Shown: positions 7,319-16,072, numbered from the stretch's first letter. The stretch is DNA of 64,000 nucleotides from Kitasatospora xanthocidica (GCF_014656195.1 NZ_BNBY01000008.1:116374-180373), one strand, 5' to 3'. Numbers and translations: made by a program. The notes: generated from the letters alone by a model not told the origin.

Positions 7319-7858
7319 TTACTTCGAGCCGGTCCGGGCGCCGCTGCGGAAGTCCGGGTAGCCCAGGATGAAGACCTTCTCCGCCGGGTTCCGGACGTAG
7401 GGGATCACCTTCCCGGTGTCCTCGAAGCCGAGCCGCCGGTAGAAGGCCAGGGCGCGTCCGTTGCTCTCGTTGACGCCGAGGGTCAGCCACTGGGCGGCGG
7501 TGTGGTCGCGCGCGTGGCGGATGATCGCCCGGACGAGCTCGGCGGCGGGGCCGGCGGTGCCCCGGTGGGCCGGGGTGACGTAGACGGAGCGCACGCACAC
7601 GGTGTCGGGCACGTCGGGGACGGGTTCGACCCCGGCGATCCCCACCCAGGCCCCGGCCTCGTCACGGACCGTGAAGGTGGCGCGCTCCTCGGCGGTGGCC
7701 TCGGTGGCGGCCTGCTCCTGCCAGTGGCCGTCGGGCTGGGCGGCGGTGTCGGCGTAGGACAGGTTGAAGGCGTCCGGGGAGTCCCGCAGCGCCTCCAGCG
7801 TGATCTCGCGGAGTTCCCGCCACTCCTCGGCGGTGATCCGGCGTACGACGTAGTGCAT
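7319..7858 (-). CDS. GNAT family N-acetyltransferase
   Basis: A 179-residue acetyl-CoA-dependent acetyltransferase. The GNAT core runs from RRITAEEWRELREITLEAL through the beta4 strand DTVCVRSVYVTPAHRGTAG, where the R/Q-x-x-G-x-G/A-type CoA loop is HRGTAGP, to the NESNGRALAFYRRLGFE motif near the C-terminus. This last motif is typical of small-molecule or protein N-acetyltransferases. The ATG at 7856-7858 gives a normal family length; only a weak purine-rich stretch precedes it. It is convergent with the propeller gene and divergent from the next hydrolase. Confidence 0.9.
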   Translation of the reverse strand: MHYVVRRITAEEWRELREITLEALRDSPDAFNLSYADTAAQPDGHWQEQAATEATAEERATFTVRDEAGAWVGIAGVEPVPDVPDTVCVRSVYVTPAHRGTAGPAAELVRAIIRHARDHTAAQWLTLGVNESNGRALAFYRRLGFEDTGKVIPYVRNPAEKVFILGYPDFRSGARTGSK

Positions 7859-8017
7859 GCCCCGAGCCTGGCACGGCCGCGGGGCGGTGGGATCACGCGT
7901 GAGGATGATCTTCGTCCCGGTGCTCCCCCGCGTGGGGGAGCCGCCCGGCGGACCTGAGCCTTCCAGGCGGTTGTGTCAGGCTGGTGGGGGAGCACCGCCG
8001 AGATCGGGAGGCTCGAG

Positions 8018-8827
8018 ATGGCCGAGATCAGGGTGAACGGGGTCGCGCTGCACTACGAGACCCGCGGTGAGGGCCCCGGCGTCGTCCTGGTGCACGGCTC
8101 GTGGAGCGACGGGGACTCCTGGGCGCGGGTGGTGCCGGGCCTGGCCGAGTCCGTGGCCGTCGTCACCTACGACCGCCGGGGCCACAGCCGCAGCGAGGAC
8201 CTGCTCACCCAGGGTTCGGTGTACGAGGACGCGGCCGACCTGGCCGGGCTGATCCAGGGCCTCGGCCTCGCCCCGGCCTTCGTCTACGGCGACTCCTACG
8301 GCGCGCTGGTCACCCTCCGGCTCGCCGCCGCCCGCCCCGACCTGATCCGGGGGATCGGCGCGCACGAGCCGCCCGGCAGCGGCATCCTGCTCGCCGACCC
8401 GGACCTGCGCCCGATCGGCACCGCCTTCGCCGACCGGATCGCCGCCGTCCGCGAGCTGCTGGAGCAGGCCGAGTCGGCGGCGGCCGCCGAACTGTACGTG
8501 GACAGCCTCGCCTTCGGGCCGGGAGCCTGGGAGCAGCTGCCCGCGCCGATCCGGCACACGTACATCCGCAACGCGCCCACCTACCTGGACGAGCTGCGCG
8601 ACCCGGACGCGCTCGACCTCGACCTCACCGGGCTGGCCCGGTACACCGAACCGGCGCTGCTCACGCAGAGCGACGACAGCGCGCCGATGTTCGGCGAGGT
8701 GCTGGACCTGGTCGACCTGGCCCTGCCGAAGGCCGAGCGGCACGTGTACACCGGCGCCGGGCACGCCCCGCACCTGTCGCAGCCGGAGGAGTGGGTGCGG
8801 GTGGTCCTGCCGCGCGTCCTGGCCTGA
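8018..8827 (+). CDS. Alpha/beta hydrolase
   Basis: A 269-residue alpha/beta hydrolase. LVHGSWSDGDSW is the oxyanion HG segment, YDRRGHSRS the following strand-turn, GDSYGAL the nucleophile elbow with Ser, and GAGHAPHLS the catalytic histidine. A cap domain lies between about residues 135 and 210. This resembles esterases, haloperoxidase-like and epoxide hydrolase-like enzymes; the nucleophile is Ser, not Asp, which argues against dehalogenase or epoxide hydrolase. The ATG at 8018 has GGGAGG 6 nt upstream. It is divergent from the GNAT gene and convergent with an ArsR-type regulator. Confidence 0.9.
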   Translation: MAEIRVNGVALHYETRGEGPGVVLVHGSWSDGDSWARVVPGLAESVAVVTYDRRGHSRSEDLLTQGSVYEDAADLAGLIQGLGLAPAFVYGDSYGALVTLRLAAARPDLIRGIGAHEPPGSGILLADPDLRPIGTAFADRIAAVRELLEQAESAAAAELYVDSLAFGPGAWEQLPAPIRHTYIRNAPTYLDELRDPDALDLDLTGLARYTEPALLTQSDDSAPMFGEVLDLVDLALPKAERHVYTGAGHAPHLSQPEEWVRVVLPRVLA

Positions 8828-8875
8828 GCGCCGCCCGAGCCGGCCGGCGGGCCGGCCCGCTGGTCCGTTGGTCCG

Positions 8876-9865
8876 CTACCGGGCCGCCAGCATCTCCTCC
8901 CCGCGCGGCGTCCGCCGGTACAGCACCTCCCGCCCGCTGCGCAGCCGGCTGACCAGGCCCGACCGGTGCAGTACGCCCAGGTGGTACGAGACGGTGCCCG
9001 CGCTCAGGAAGTGCCGGGCGGCCAGGTCGGCGGTGGTCGTCGGGTCGACCAGGGCGGCGAGCAGGTCCGCCCGGGTCGGCCCGAGCAGCTGGGCCAGTGC
9101 CGGGGCGGGGGTCTGCGGGATGGCGGGCGGATTGCCGACCGGGTACATCAGGGTCGGCGCCCGGTGGCAGCCGTCGACCGGGTCCAGGATGACGTGGAGC
9201 CTCCGGCTCACCAGGGTCGGCATCAGCAGCACCATCCGGGCCGGCAGCTCCACGTCGAAGCGGCTCTCCAGCCGGATCAGCCCGTCGGACCAGGAGAGTT
9301 GCGGGGAGAGGGAGTTGAACAGCGAACCGGTGCCGTGCCGGGCCAGGAAGCGGCCCCGCTGGTCGACCTCGGCGTCCAGTACCGCCCGGGCGTCCGGCCA
9401 GTACGGCGCGAGCGCCGACTCCCAGTACCGGCCCAGCTCGTCGGCGACCCGCTCGGCGAAGTAGCGCGGGCCGCGCAGCATGGTGCGCAGCACCACGTCC
9501 GGTACCTGGCGGCCGGCCAGGTTGGCCGCGGGCAGGCCGTGCCGGACGGTCTCCAGCTCCGCCCGGACCCGCTCGGGGTCGGTCCGGCGGACGGCCTCCA
9601 GCTGCTCGGCCACGGTCGGATCCGGTCCGGAGGGGTGCGGGGAGAGGAAGTCCGGGATGTACCCGCCGGCCTGCTCCAGGGCCAGCCCCGACAGCAGCTC
9701 CAGCTTCTCCCGGCGCAGCACCCGGCGGGTACGGCCCACCCAGGCGTACGGCCCGGTACGGGAGTTGAGCGAGAAGGCCATCAGGGTGTTGACCGCCTCG
9801 TGGAGTGGTGAGACCACGAAGCGGGTGCGGGCGAGCCCGGTCGAGTCGATCGTGAGCCGGATCAA
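8876..9865 (-). CDS. ArsR-type winged-helix regulator with DUF5937 N-terminal domain
   Basis: A 329-residue protein with the DNA-binding domain at the C-terminus. Residues about 260-325 form the ArsR winged helix (LLAALVDPTTTADLAARHFLS, then GTVSYHLGVLHRSGLVSRLR and GREVLYRRT). The N-terminal 250 residues match the DUF5937 architecture common in Streptomyces. No cysteine metal sites are seen, so this is probably not a metal sensor. The start is a TTG at 9863-9865 with GGGGAAGGA 5 nt upstream. It is divergent from a secreted hydrolase gene, and a short palindrome lies just upstream of its start. Confidence 0.85.
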   Translation of the reverse strand: MIRLTIDSTGLARTRFVVSPLHEAVNTLMAFSLNSRTGPYAWVGRTRRVLRREKLELLSGLALEQAGGYIPDFLSPHPSGPDPTVAEQLEAVRRTDPERVRAELETVRHGLPAANLAGRQVPDVVLRTMLRGPRYFAERVADELGRYWESALAPYWPDARAVLDAEVDQRGRFLARHGTGSLFNSLSPQLSWSDGLIRLESRFDVELPARMVLLMPTLVSRRLHVILDPVDGCHRAPTLMYPVGNPPAIPQTPAPALAQLLGPTRADLLAALVDPTTTADLAARHFLSAGTVSYHLGVLHRSGLVSRLRSGREVLYRRTPRGEEMLAAR

Positions 9866-9885
9866 TGCCGTCCTTCCCCGGTCGT

Positions 9886-9900
9886 CGGAACGTCGTTCCG
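9886..9900. promoter_or_regulatory. Short palindrome upstream of the ArsR-type gene
   Basis: CGGAAC, GTC, GTTCCG: a perfect 6+3+6 inverted repeat 20 bp upstream of the regulator's TTG start. It is a plausible autoregulatory site. A TATACC-like -10 for the opposite strand lies near 9933. Confidence 0.4.
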
Positions 9901-10000
9901 CCGGACTGTCAGGTGGGTGGAACGCGGAGCTGATATACCGTCAGGTCATCTGGAATCACCGGGTTCGTCCGCCTTTCGGCTGCCTTTCGGTCCCCGACGT

Positions 10001-10016
10001 TTCGACCCTGGTCGAA
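10001..10016. promoter_or_regulatory. Perfect palindrome upstream of the secreted hydrolase gene
   Basis: TTCGACC, CT, GGTCGAA forms a 7+2+7 perfect inverted repeat about 94 bp before the hydrolase ATG. It differs in sequence from the 9886-9900 palindrome, so a different regulator may use it. Confidence 0.4.
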
Positions 10017-10109
10017 TCCTGGCACGAATGCTCGCGTTCGAGGTCACCCCGGCCCAAGCTGATTCCCGTGACCGCGTCAGCACGGACGCGGCGCGACGGA
10101 AGGACGAAC

Positions 10110-11501
10110 ATGACGAGCACGCGCGGTCGCGTGGCCGCCCTGCTGGGCGCCGTCGCGATGGTCGCCGGCAGCACCCTGGCCACCACGCCCGCCCTCGCGG
10201 CGCCGGCCGAACCGGCCCGGCACGGCGGCGGGATCGCCGGGCAGGCGCCCTGCCAGGGCGCGCCCGAGTTCACCTGCGGGACCCTCACCGTGCCGCTCGA
10301 CCACAGCGGCGCCACCCCCGGCAGCCTTCAGCTCGACGTGGCGATGACCGGGAACGCCGACGCGCCCAAGGGCGACCTGCTGTTCCTCGCCGGCGGCCCC
10401 GGCCAGCCCGGTGTGCCGCTGATCCGGCGGATCGCGAGCAAGCTCACGCCCGTCCTCAAGGACTACCGGCTGATCATGTTCGACCAGCGCGGCACCGGCG
10501 AGCGGGCGCTGCAGTGCCCCGGCCTGCAGGAGGACATGGGCTCCTCCGACCTCGCCGTGCCGCGCCAGCAGTCCATCGCCGACTGCGCGGCCACCCTCGG
10601 CCCGAACGCCCGCTACTACAGCAGTGCGGACACCGTCGCCGACATGGACCTGCTGCGCCAGGCCCTCGGCGACCGGCGCCTCACCATCGACGGCGTCTCG
10701 TACGGCACCTTCGTCGCCGAGCGGTACGCCCTCGCCCACCCGGCGCACGTGGCCCGGCTGGTGCTCGACTCGGTGGTGCCGCAACAGGGTTACGACCCGC
10801 TCGACCTGATCGCGCTGCCCGCCACCGCCCGGGTGCTGCGCACCGCCTGCCAGGCCACCGGCTGCACGACCGACCCGGCCGCCGACCTCGCCGCCACCGT
10901 CCGGAGGTACGGCAACGGGGCGCAGATCCTCGACGCGCTCACCAGCTACGAGTTCGCCGACCCCGACTACGGCGGGGTGCCGGAGGCACTGCACGAGGCC
11001 GCCACCGGGCAGCCGGCCAAGCTCCAGACCTTCATCGACGACGTGCGCAAGAACGACGCCGCGCCGGCCGAGTTCCTCAGCCAGGGCCTGCACGCCGCCA
11101 CCCTCTGCGCCGACGGGACCTATCCGTGGGGCACCACCGACACCCCGGTCGCGGGCCGGGCGGCGGCGCTGGAACGCACCCGGCAGCGGCTGACCACCGA
11201 ACAGACCTGGCCGTACGACGCCGCCACCGCGACCGGGCTCGGCAGCCTGCTGGTCTGCCTGGACTGGCCGCGCGAACCGGTGCCGCCGACGCCGCCGGCG
11301 CACCGCAAGCTGCCCAATGTGCCGGTGCTGCTGCTCGGCGGGGACCGGGACCTGTCCACGCCGTACGAATGGCTGTACCAGCAGGCGAAGTCGACGCACA
11401 AGCCGCAGATCGTGATCGTCCCCGGGGCGGCGCACTCGGTGCAGACCCGCGCGGCCGACCCGGCCGGGCGGCAGGCGGTGTACGACTTCCTGCTGAAGTA
11501 G
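10110..11501 (+). CDS. Secreted alpha/beta hydrolase, tripeptidyl aminopeptidase (TAP/S33) type
   Basis: A 463-residue exported hydrolase. The signal peptide is MTSTRGRVAALLGAVAMVAG plus an ALAAP cleavage region at about residue 34. The catalytic core has FLAGGPGQPG (oxyanion), MFDQRGTGE, the nucleophile elbow DGVSYGTF, the Asp in GGDRDLSTP and the His in AAHSV. Six or more cysteines, including the C-terminal VCLDWP, suit the secreted Streptomyces TAP family with disulfides. These enzymes release peptides from protein N-termini or act as esterases. GGAAGGA lies 5 nt upstream of the ATG. The gene is preceded by a perfect palindrome and ends in a duplicated stop. Confidence 0.92.
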   Translation: MTSTRGRVAALLGAVAMVAGSTLATTPALAAPAEPARHGGGIAGQAPCQGAPEFTCGTLTVPLDHSGATPGSLQLDVAMTGNADAPKGDLLFLAGGPGQPGVPLIRRIASKLTPVLKDYRLIMFDQRGTGERALQCPGLQEDMGSSDLAVPRQQSIADCAATLGPNARYYSSADTVADMDLLRQALGDRRLTIDGVSYGTFVAERYALAHPAHVARLVLDSVVPQQGYDPLDLIALPATARVLRTACQATGCTTDPAADLAATVRRYGNGAQILDALTSYEFADPDYGGVPEALHEAATGQPAKLQTFIDDVRKNDAAPAEFLSQGLHAATLCADGTYPWGTTDTPVAGRAAALERTRQRLTTEQTWPYDAATATGLGSLLVCLDWPREPVPPTPPAHRKLPNVPVLLLGGDRDLSTPYEWLYQQAKSTHKPQIVIVPGAAHSVQTRAADPAGRQAVYDFLLK

Positions 11502-11522
11502 CGCTGCCTAAGTAGCGCTGCC
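11496..11522 (+). repeat. Tandem 14-bp duplication spanning a stop codon
   Basis: AAGTAGCGCTGCC occurs at 11496-11508 and 11510-11522 with one base between. The hydrolase stop TAG (11499-11501) is inside the first copy and is therefore duplicated. Confidence 0.8.
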
Positions 11523-11550
11523 GAAGCTGCGGGAGTAGCGCGGGAGTCGC

Positions 11551-11595
11551 CGGTGGCGGTCCGTTCCTCACGGGGGTGGGAACGGGCCGCCACCG
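11551..11595. terminator. Bidirectional hairpin terminator
   Basis: Positions 11551-11567 and 11579-11595 pair over 17 positions (one T-G wobble) around an 11-nt loop. It lies between the secreted hydrolase and a convergent gene, so it can serve both. No T-tract follows, as is usual in this genome. Confidence 0.75.
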
Positions 11596-11650
11596 CGGCT
11601 TTCCGGGGAAGGGTCGCTCCGGCCTCCTCGCCGAACAGGCCTCCGCGGGC

Positions 11651-12208
11651 TCAGAGTTCGGCCGCGCCCCAGCCGTCGTCGGGGAGCGAGCGGTCCGGCT
11701 CGGGACAGTCGGCGTGGTCGTAGCCCCACATCACCGCCTTGTGCAGCACCCACTCCTCCGACGGCGGTTCGTCATGGCACTCGCGGTTGGTGAGGACCAG
11801 CTCCACCCGGAGCTCCTCGGCGGGCGAGAGCAGCAGATTGCGCTGGTCCGGCAGGTTCTCGTAGGTGATCGTCTGCCAGGGGCGGCCGCCGGCCGTCAGC
11901 GCGGCCATCAGTTCGGTCTCGGTGACCCGGGTGGGGAGCGTCACCGACTCGCCCGCCCGCTGCGGGAGTTCGAGCTCGCCGTGCCAGATCGGCAGGGAGA
12001 GCGAACGGAGCTCCCGGCAGCGGCAGAACACCGTCTGCACGTCACCGAAGCCGAAGGCGTGCGGCCAGCGCCGGTCGCGGTGGATCCGGCCGCCGTCCCA
12101 CGGATCGCCGTAGCGGGCGGCGAGTTCGGGCAGCGAGGCACCGTAGTGCAGCTCGCCGAGACGGCCGGTGGTCGCCAGGCCGGTGAGGAGGGTGAGGAAG
12201 TCCGTCAC
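11651..12208 (-). CDS. Hypothetical protein, coupled to the serine hydrolase
   Basis: A protein of 185 residues with no domain I can name. It is rich in Leu, Glu and Trp, starts TDFLTLLTGLATTGRLGELH, and has a mixed alpha/beta look with three cysteines in the middle. A GTG at 12206-12208 overlaps the stop of the upstream serine hydrolase as GTGA, the usual coupling in this genome; a GTG three codons earlier (12217) is an alternative. No signal peptide or membrane segment is present. SMI1/KNR4-like or immunity-type small proteins are possible relatives, but this is only an impression from the composition. Confidence 0.65.
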   Translation of the reverse strand: MTDFLTLLTGLATTGRLGELHYGASLPELAARYGDPWDGGRIHRDRRWPHAFGFGDVQTVFCRCRELRSLSLPIWHGELELPQRAGESVTLPTRVTETELMAALTAGGRPWQTITYENLPDQRNLLLSPAEELRVELVLTNRECHDEPPSEEWVLHKAVMWGYDHADCPEPDRSLPDDGWGAAEL

Positions 12209-13350
12209 CCGAGGCACCCGCGCACCGCGTCGACCAGCCGGGTCGCCCGGGCGTCGCCGTGGCCGATCATCCGGTTGGCGACGTAGGCGAAGCCGACGCC
12301 GAACTCGTCGTCACCGAAGGCGAACTGGCCGCCGGCACCGTCGTTGCCGAAGCTCCGCCCGCCGAGCAGCCGGCGGAAGGCCGGGGAGTCGAGCAGCACG
12401 CCGGAGCCCCAGCGGGCGCCCATGTCGAAGCCCAGGAAGCCCGCGCCGGAGGAGACCTCGCGCACCGCGTCGGTCACGGTGTCGGCGGAGAGCAGCCGCT
12501 CGCCGCCGTCCAGACCGGTCACCGCCGCCGCGTACAGGCCCGCGAGGCCGGTGGCGGAGGCGACGGCACCCGCGCCGGGCAGCTCGATCGCGTGCAGGGC
12601 GGGGTCGTTCCAGCCGTGCGGCACGTCCAGGCCGGGGAAGACCAGGGCGCCGTTCATCGTCACGATCCGGGTGAGCAGGTGCTCCGGGCCGGGCATCGGG
12701 CGGCGGCCCTCGGCCTCCACCAGCCGGGCCAGCCGCGGCAGTTCGCTCTCCGGAAGACCGATCCAGACCGGCAGGCCGAGCGGCTCGGCGAGCTCCTTGC
12801 GCAGGAACGCGCCCGGGGTCAGGCCGGTGATCCGCCGGATCACCTCGCCGACCGCGAAGCCGAACACATGGCCGTGGTACTCGTACGCGGTGCCCGGTTC
12901 CCAGAGCGGCTGCTGCGCCTCGACGGCCCGGATCACCGGATCCCAGGCGGCGATCTCCTCGAAGGAGAGCACCGCGTCCAGGGCCGGGAGGCCGGCCCGG
13001 TGGCCGAGGATCATCCGGGTGGTGATCGCCTGCTTGCCGTTGCGCGCGAACTCGGGCCAGTAGCGGGCGACCGGGGCGTCCAGGTCGAGCCGGCCCTGCT
13101 GGGCGAGCAGGTGCGCGGAGATGCTCACCGGGCCCTTGGCGCAGGAGAAGACCGGCACCACGGTGGACTGGGCCCAGGCGCGGCCGGTGCGTTCGTCGGC
13201 GGTGCCGCCCCACAGCTCGACCACCTTGCGGCCGCCGACGAACACCGTGACCGCGGCGCCCAGCTCGGGGAACTCCGCGAAGTTGGCGGCGAAGACGTCC
13301 GCGACCGCGCCGAAGCGTTCGTCGGCCCAGCCCTGGTACTGCTGCTGCAT
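12205..13350 (-). CDS. Serine hydrolase, class C beta-lactamase/EstB fold
   Basis: A 381-residue cytosolic protein of the beta-lactamase superfamily. The catalytic SxxK is SCAK at residues 69-72, followed by the second-motif region PGTAYEYHGHVFG with the Tyr expected to assist, and a C-terminal GNDGAGGQFAF segment in place of KTG. This pattern is closer to EstB-type esterases and penicillin-binding-protein homologues than to secreted lactamases, and there is no signal peptide. It probably hydrolyses esters; antibiotic resistance is not supported. The ATG at 13348-13350 gives a standard length. It is divergent from a DUF3885 gene and coupled to a downstream unknown gene. Confidence 0.9.
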   Translation of the reverse strand: MQQQYQGWADERFGAVADVFAANFAEFPELGAAVTVFVGGRKVVELWGGTADERTGRAWAQSTVVPVFSCAKGPVSISAHLLAQQGRLDLDAPVARYWPEFARNGKQAITTRMILGHRAGLPALDAVLSFEEIAAWDPVIRAVEAQQPLWEPGTAYEYHGHVFGFAVGEVIRRITGLTPGAFLRKELAEPLGLPVWIGLPESELPRLARLVEAEGRRPMPGPEHLLTRIVTMNGALVFPGLDVPHGWNDPALHAIELPGAGAVASATGLAGLYAAAVTGLDGGERLLSADTVTDAVREVSSGAGFLGFDMGARWGSGVLLDSPAFRRLLGGRSFGNDGAGGQFAFGDDEFGVGFAYVANRMIGHGDARATRLVDAVRGCLG

Positions 13351-13488
13351 GATGGGGTGCCCCGTTCTGACTTCAAGATCGACCGGACCACGCTACGGGA
13401 GCCGGGCAGCCGTGACGAGGGGATTTCGGCAGGTCGGGGCTGGTGGGGCGGGTGTGACAGACTCGGCGGCGATCGAGAGGGGGCCGGG

Positions 13489-14049
13489 GTGGACCGGGAG
13501 GCGTTGACCGCGCTCTGGGAGCGGCGGTGGCCGGGCAGCGAGCCCGTCGGGTACGAGATCGACCGGGGTGAGCGGGACGTCTGGGTGCGCTTCCACAGCC
13601 TGCCGGAGTCCAAGCGCTACGCCGACGACGAGCACGAGTACGCGATCCTGCTGGAGCGCTACAACACCGTGCTGGACGAGCTCTTCGCCGGCGCCGAGGT
13701 GTACGTGATGACACCGAGGTGGACGGTCAGGTCGAGCGTCCCCCGGATGCGCCGGGACGCGAAGCACTGGCGGACCTGGCTCCAGACGGACGACCCCGAC
13801 CCGGAGTTCCGCACCTACTGCCACGTCTTCGTGGAGCGGCGGCGGTGGCGGCGGGGCTGCCTGGACCGGCTGCTGCGCCGGGTCGCCGACGACGTGGAGG
13901 GCGGGGTGATCGTCACCGACACCGGCATGCGACGGCTCTACCACCCGTACGACGGCGGTGCGGACGTGTTCCTCACCACGACGGAGGAGCGCGACCGGCT
14001 GAAGGAGCGGCACGCCGACTGGCTGTCCCGGCACCCGCGGGGGTTGTGA
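13489..14049 (+). CDS. DUF3885-type protein
   Basis: A 186-residue protein without signal peptide. The C-terminal stretch GVIVTDTGMRRLYHPYDGGADVFL followed by ERHADWLSRHPRGL resembles the DUF3885 family common in Streptomyces and Bacillus; function unknown. The N-terminal part has aromatic-rich segments (VWVRFHSLPESKRY). The GTG at 13489 has GAGAGGG upstream. A much longer open frame before it overlaps the serine hydrolase on the other strand and is not coding. Downstream lies a 12-bp tandem repeat array and then the PLP enzyme. Confidence 0.75.
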   Translation: MDREALTALWERRWPGSEPVGYEIDRGERDVWVRFHSLPESKRYADDEHEYAILLERYNTVLDELFAGAEVYVMTPRWTVRSSVPRMRRDAKHWRTWLQTDDPDPEFRTYCHVFVERRRWRRGCLDRLLRRVADDVEGGVIVTDTGMRRLYHPYDGGADVFLTTTEERDRLKERHADWLSRHPRGL

Positions 14050-14091
14050 GGCGGCCTCGGCCCGCCGGCGGGGCGCGCGGCGACGGCTACC

Positions 14092-14139
14092 GGGGCGGCG
14101 AGCGGGGCGGCGAGCAGGACGGAGAGCGGGACGGCTATC
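14092..14139 (+). repeat. 12-bp tandem array upstream of the PLP enzyme
   Basis: Two exact copies of GGGGCGGCGAGC (14092-14115) are followed by two degenerate copies (14116-14139). The array lies in the 190-bp gap. A GGCCGGC-rich inverted repeat (about 14187-14221) lies just before the next start codon and could mask its ribosome site. Confidence 0.55.
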
Positions 14140-14239
14140 CGGGCGTCGGGGTGGGCAGGCTCGGGCGGTACGTCCGCACACGCCGTGCCGGCCGGACCGG
14201 GTCCCCAGCGGGCCGGCCGGCCGGATGAAGGAGCCCAGG

Positions 14240-15619
14240 ATGACCGCAGTGTACGAATCCGTCCTCGACGCGATCGGCGGGACGCCGCTGTTCCGCCTCG
14301 CCCGGCTGGGCGCCGGGATCGCCGCGCCGGTCTACGCCAAGGCCGAGTTCCTCAACATCGGCGGCAGCGTCAAGGACCGCGCCGCGCTGTCGATGGTCCT
14401 GGCCGCCGAGCGGGACGGCCTGCTGCGGCCGGGCGGGACGATCGTCGAGGCGACCTCCGGCAACACCGGCATCGGGCTGGCGATCGTCGGGCGGCAGCGC
14501 GGCTACCGGGTGATCGCCGGGGTGTCGGACAAGTCGGCGCCGGAGAAGGCGGACATCCTGCGGGCGTACGGCGCCGAGGTGGTGCTCGCGACGACCTCGG
14601 TGGCGCAGGAGGACCCCCGGCACCTGTTCAACGTGGTCAAGCGGCTCGTCGAGGAGACCCCCGGCGCCTGGCTCGCCAACCAGTACGACAACCTGGCCAA
14701 CCCCGACGCGCACGTCCGGACCACCGGCCCCGAGATCTGGGAGCAGACCGGCGGCCGGGTGACCCACTTCGTCGCGGGCGTCGGCACCGGCGGCACCGTC
14801 ACCGGAATCGGCGGATTCCTCAAGGAGGCCTCCGGCGGCACGGTGACCGTGATCGGCGCGGACCCGGAGTCCTCCTCGTACGGCGGCGGCGACGGCAGCC
14901 CCTGGTTCGTCGAGAGCATCGGGCACTTCCTCCACCCCGAGACGGTCGAGGACCGCTGGCCGCAGGCCTACCGCTCGGAGGTGATCGACTCCTTCGAGCG
15001 GATCCCGGACCGCGAGTCGCTGCTGACGGCACGCCGGCTCGCCCGGGAGGAGGGCATCCTGGCCGGCCCGTCCTCCGGTGCGGCGGTCGCGGCGGCGCTG
15101 CGGGTGGCCCGGCGGCTGGGCCCGGACGGCCTGGTCGTGGTGCTGCTGCCGGACTCCGGGCGCTCCTACCTGTCCAAGGTGCACAGCGACGGGTGGATGC
15201 GGGCGTGGGGCTTCCTGGAGGAGGCGGACGGCCTGCGGGACCTGCTCGACGGCGCCGGCCCGCTGGTGACGGTCGCCGCCGACGCGACCGTCGGCGAGGC
15301 GCTGGCCGTCCTGCGGGAGGTGCCGGGCGGCGTCGCCCCGGCGGTGCTGGCGCGGCCGGCGCGGCCGTTCGGGGTGAGCGCGACGGAGGTGGTCGGCTCG
15401 GTGTCCCGGGAGGTGCTGACGGCGGCGCTCACGGACGGCGGCGCCAAGCCGGACGATCCGCTGGGCGCGCTGCTCGGGCCGGCGCTGCCGACGGTGGGCG
15501 TCGGGCAGTCGCCGGCCGAGGCGCGGGCGGCGCTGGGGGAGACGTGGCCCGCCGTGGCGGTGCTGGTGGACGGGCGGGTCGCCGGGGTACTGCCGCGGGC
15601 GGAGTCGGCCGACGGGTAG
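14240..15619 (+). CDS. PLP-dependent cystathionine beta-synthase / cysteine synthase family
   Basis: A 459-residue fold-type II PLP enzyme. The Schiff-base lysine is in GGSVKDRAAL near residue 40. ATSGNTGIGLAI binds substrate, GVGTGGTVTG binds the PLP phosphate, and GPSSGAAVAAA is the C-terminal signature. After about residue 320 a degenerate CBS-domain pair follows (GPLVTVAADATVGEALAVL, then a weaker second copy ending LVDGRVAGVLPR), so it resembles cystathionine beta-synthase more than plain cysteine synthase. It would make cystathionine or cysteine from serine or O-acetylserine. AAGGAG lies 6 nt before the ATG at 14240. Confidence 0.93.
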   Translation: MTAVYESVLDAIGGTPLFRLARLGAGIAAPVYAKAEFLNIGGSVKDRAALSMVLAAERDGLLRPGGTIVEATSGNTGIGLAIVGRQRGYRVIAGVSDKSAPEKADILRAYGAEVVLATTSVAQEDPRHLFNVVKRLVEETPGAWLANQYDNLANPDAHVRTTGPEIWEQTGGRVTHFVAGVGTGGTVTGIGGFLKEASGGTVTVIGADPESSSYGGGDGSPWFVESIGHFLHPETVEDRWPQAYRSEVIDSFERIPDRESLLTARRLAREEGILAGPSSGAAVAAALRVARRLGPDGLVVVLLPDSGRSYLSKVHSDGWMRAWGFLEEADGLRDLLDGAGPLVTVAADATVGEALAVLREVPGGVAPAVLARPARPFGVSATEVVGSVSREVLTAALTDGGAKPDDPLGALLGPALPTVGVGQSPAEARAALGETWPAVAVLVDGRVAGVLPRAESADG

Positions 15620-15646
15620 GCCCGTGGCCGCCTGGCGGGGGAAGGC

Positions 15647-16072
15647 TCAGGGCTTCATGAAGTCGACCTTGACCTTGAGCGCCAGCAGGTCGTCGTCGTC
15701 CACCGTGTAACCCCGGACATCGATGCCGAACTTCGCCTGCGGGGTCTCCTTCGGCAGGTCCATCGTGAGGGTCAGCGTCGTGTCGCCCTTCGGGATGGGG
15801 TTCTTGCCGTCGCTGGTGGAGCAGCTCAGCTTGAGGCCGCCCTCGCCGCGCAGCTCGGAGAAGAGGTCGAACTGCTTCGTCAGCAGCTTGATCAGGCCGA
15901 GCTTGACGGTGACGTGGAGGTAGGCGCCGTCCGCGATGTCCGCGAGTGCCGCGGCCTTGATGGTGAAGACGTCGGCCTGTCCTCTGGTGGGCGGGTCCGG
16001 GGTGACCGTGATGCTCTCGATCTGCAGCGGGTCCGTCGGCAAGCCGACGTTCTCGTATTCCCAACCGGTCAT
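15647..16072 (-). CDS. ML-domain (MD-2/NPC2-like) lipid-recognition protein
   Basis: A 141-residue single-domain protein. Segments IESITVTPDPPTRGQ, DGAYLHVTVKLGLIKLL, then DLPKETPQAKFGIDV, and the end LLALKVKVDF follow the ML-domain pattern of fungal phosphatidylglycerol/phosphatidylinositol transfer proteins and NPC2, a two-sheet beta sandwich with a lipid pocket. There is no signal peptide, and only one cysteine is present, so the disulfides of the eukaryotic proteins are missing. The ATG has GGAG 7 nt upstream. It sits downstream of a TetR gene on the same strand with no clear partner. Assignment is by pattern recognition; lipid binding is inferred. Confidence 0.75.
   Translation of the reverse strand: MTGWEYENVGLPTDPLQIESITVTPDPPTRGQADVFTIKAAALADIADGAYLHVTVKLGLIKLLTKQFDLFSELRGEGGLKLSCSTSDGKNPIPKGDTTLTLTMDLPKETPQAKFGIDVRGYTVDDDDLLALKVKVDFMKP

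Noticed and set aside
12259..13488. Long plus-strand open frame before the DUF3885 gene
   Set aside because: It lies opposite the serine hydrolase gene, is Gly/Arg/Ala-rich as expected of an antisense frame in high-GC DNA, and lacks homology-like motifs.
14050..14239. Small gene between the DUF3885 and PLP enzyme genes
   Set aside because: The open frame reads a 12-bp repeat (RGGE-type) without a start and ribosome site; it is treated as non-coding.
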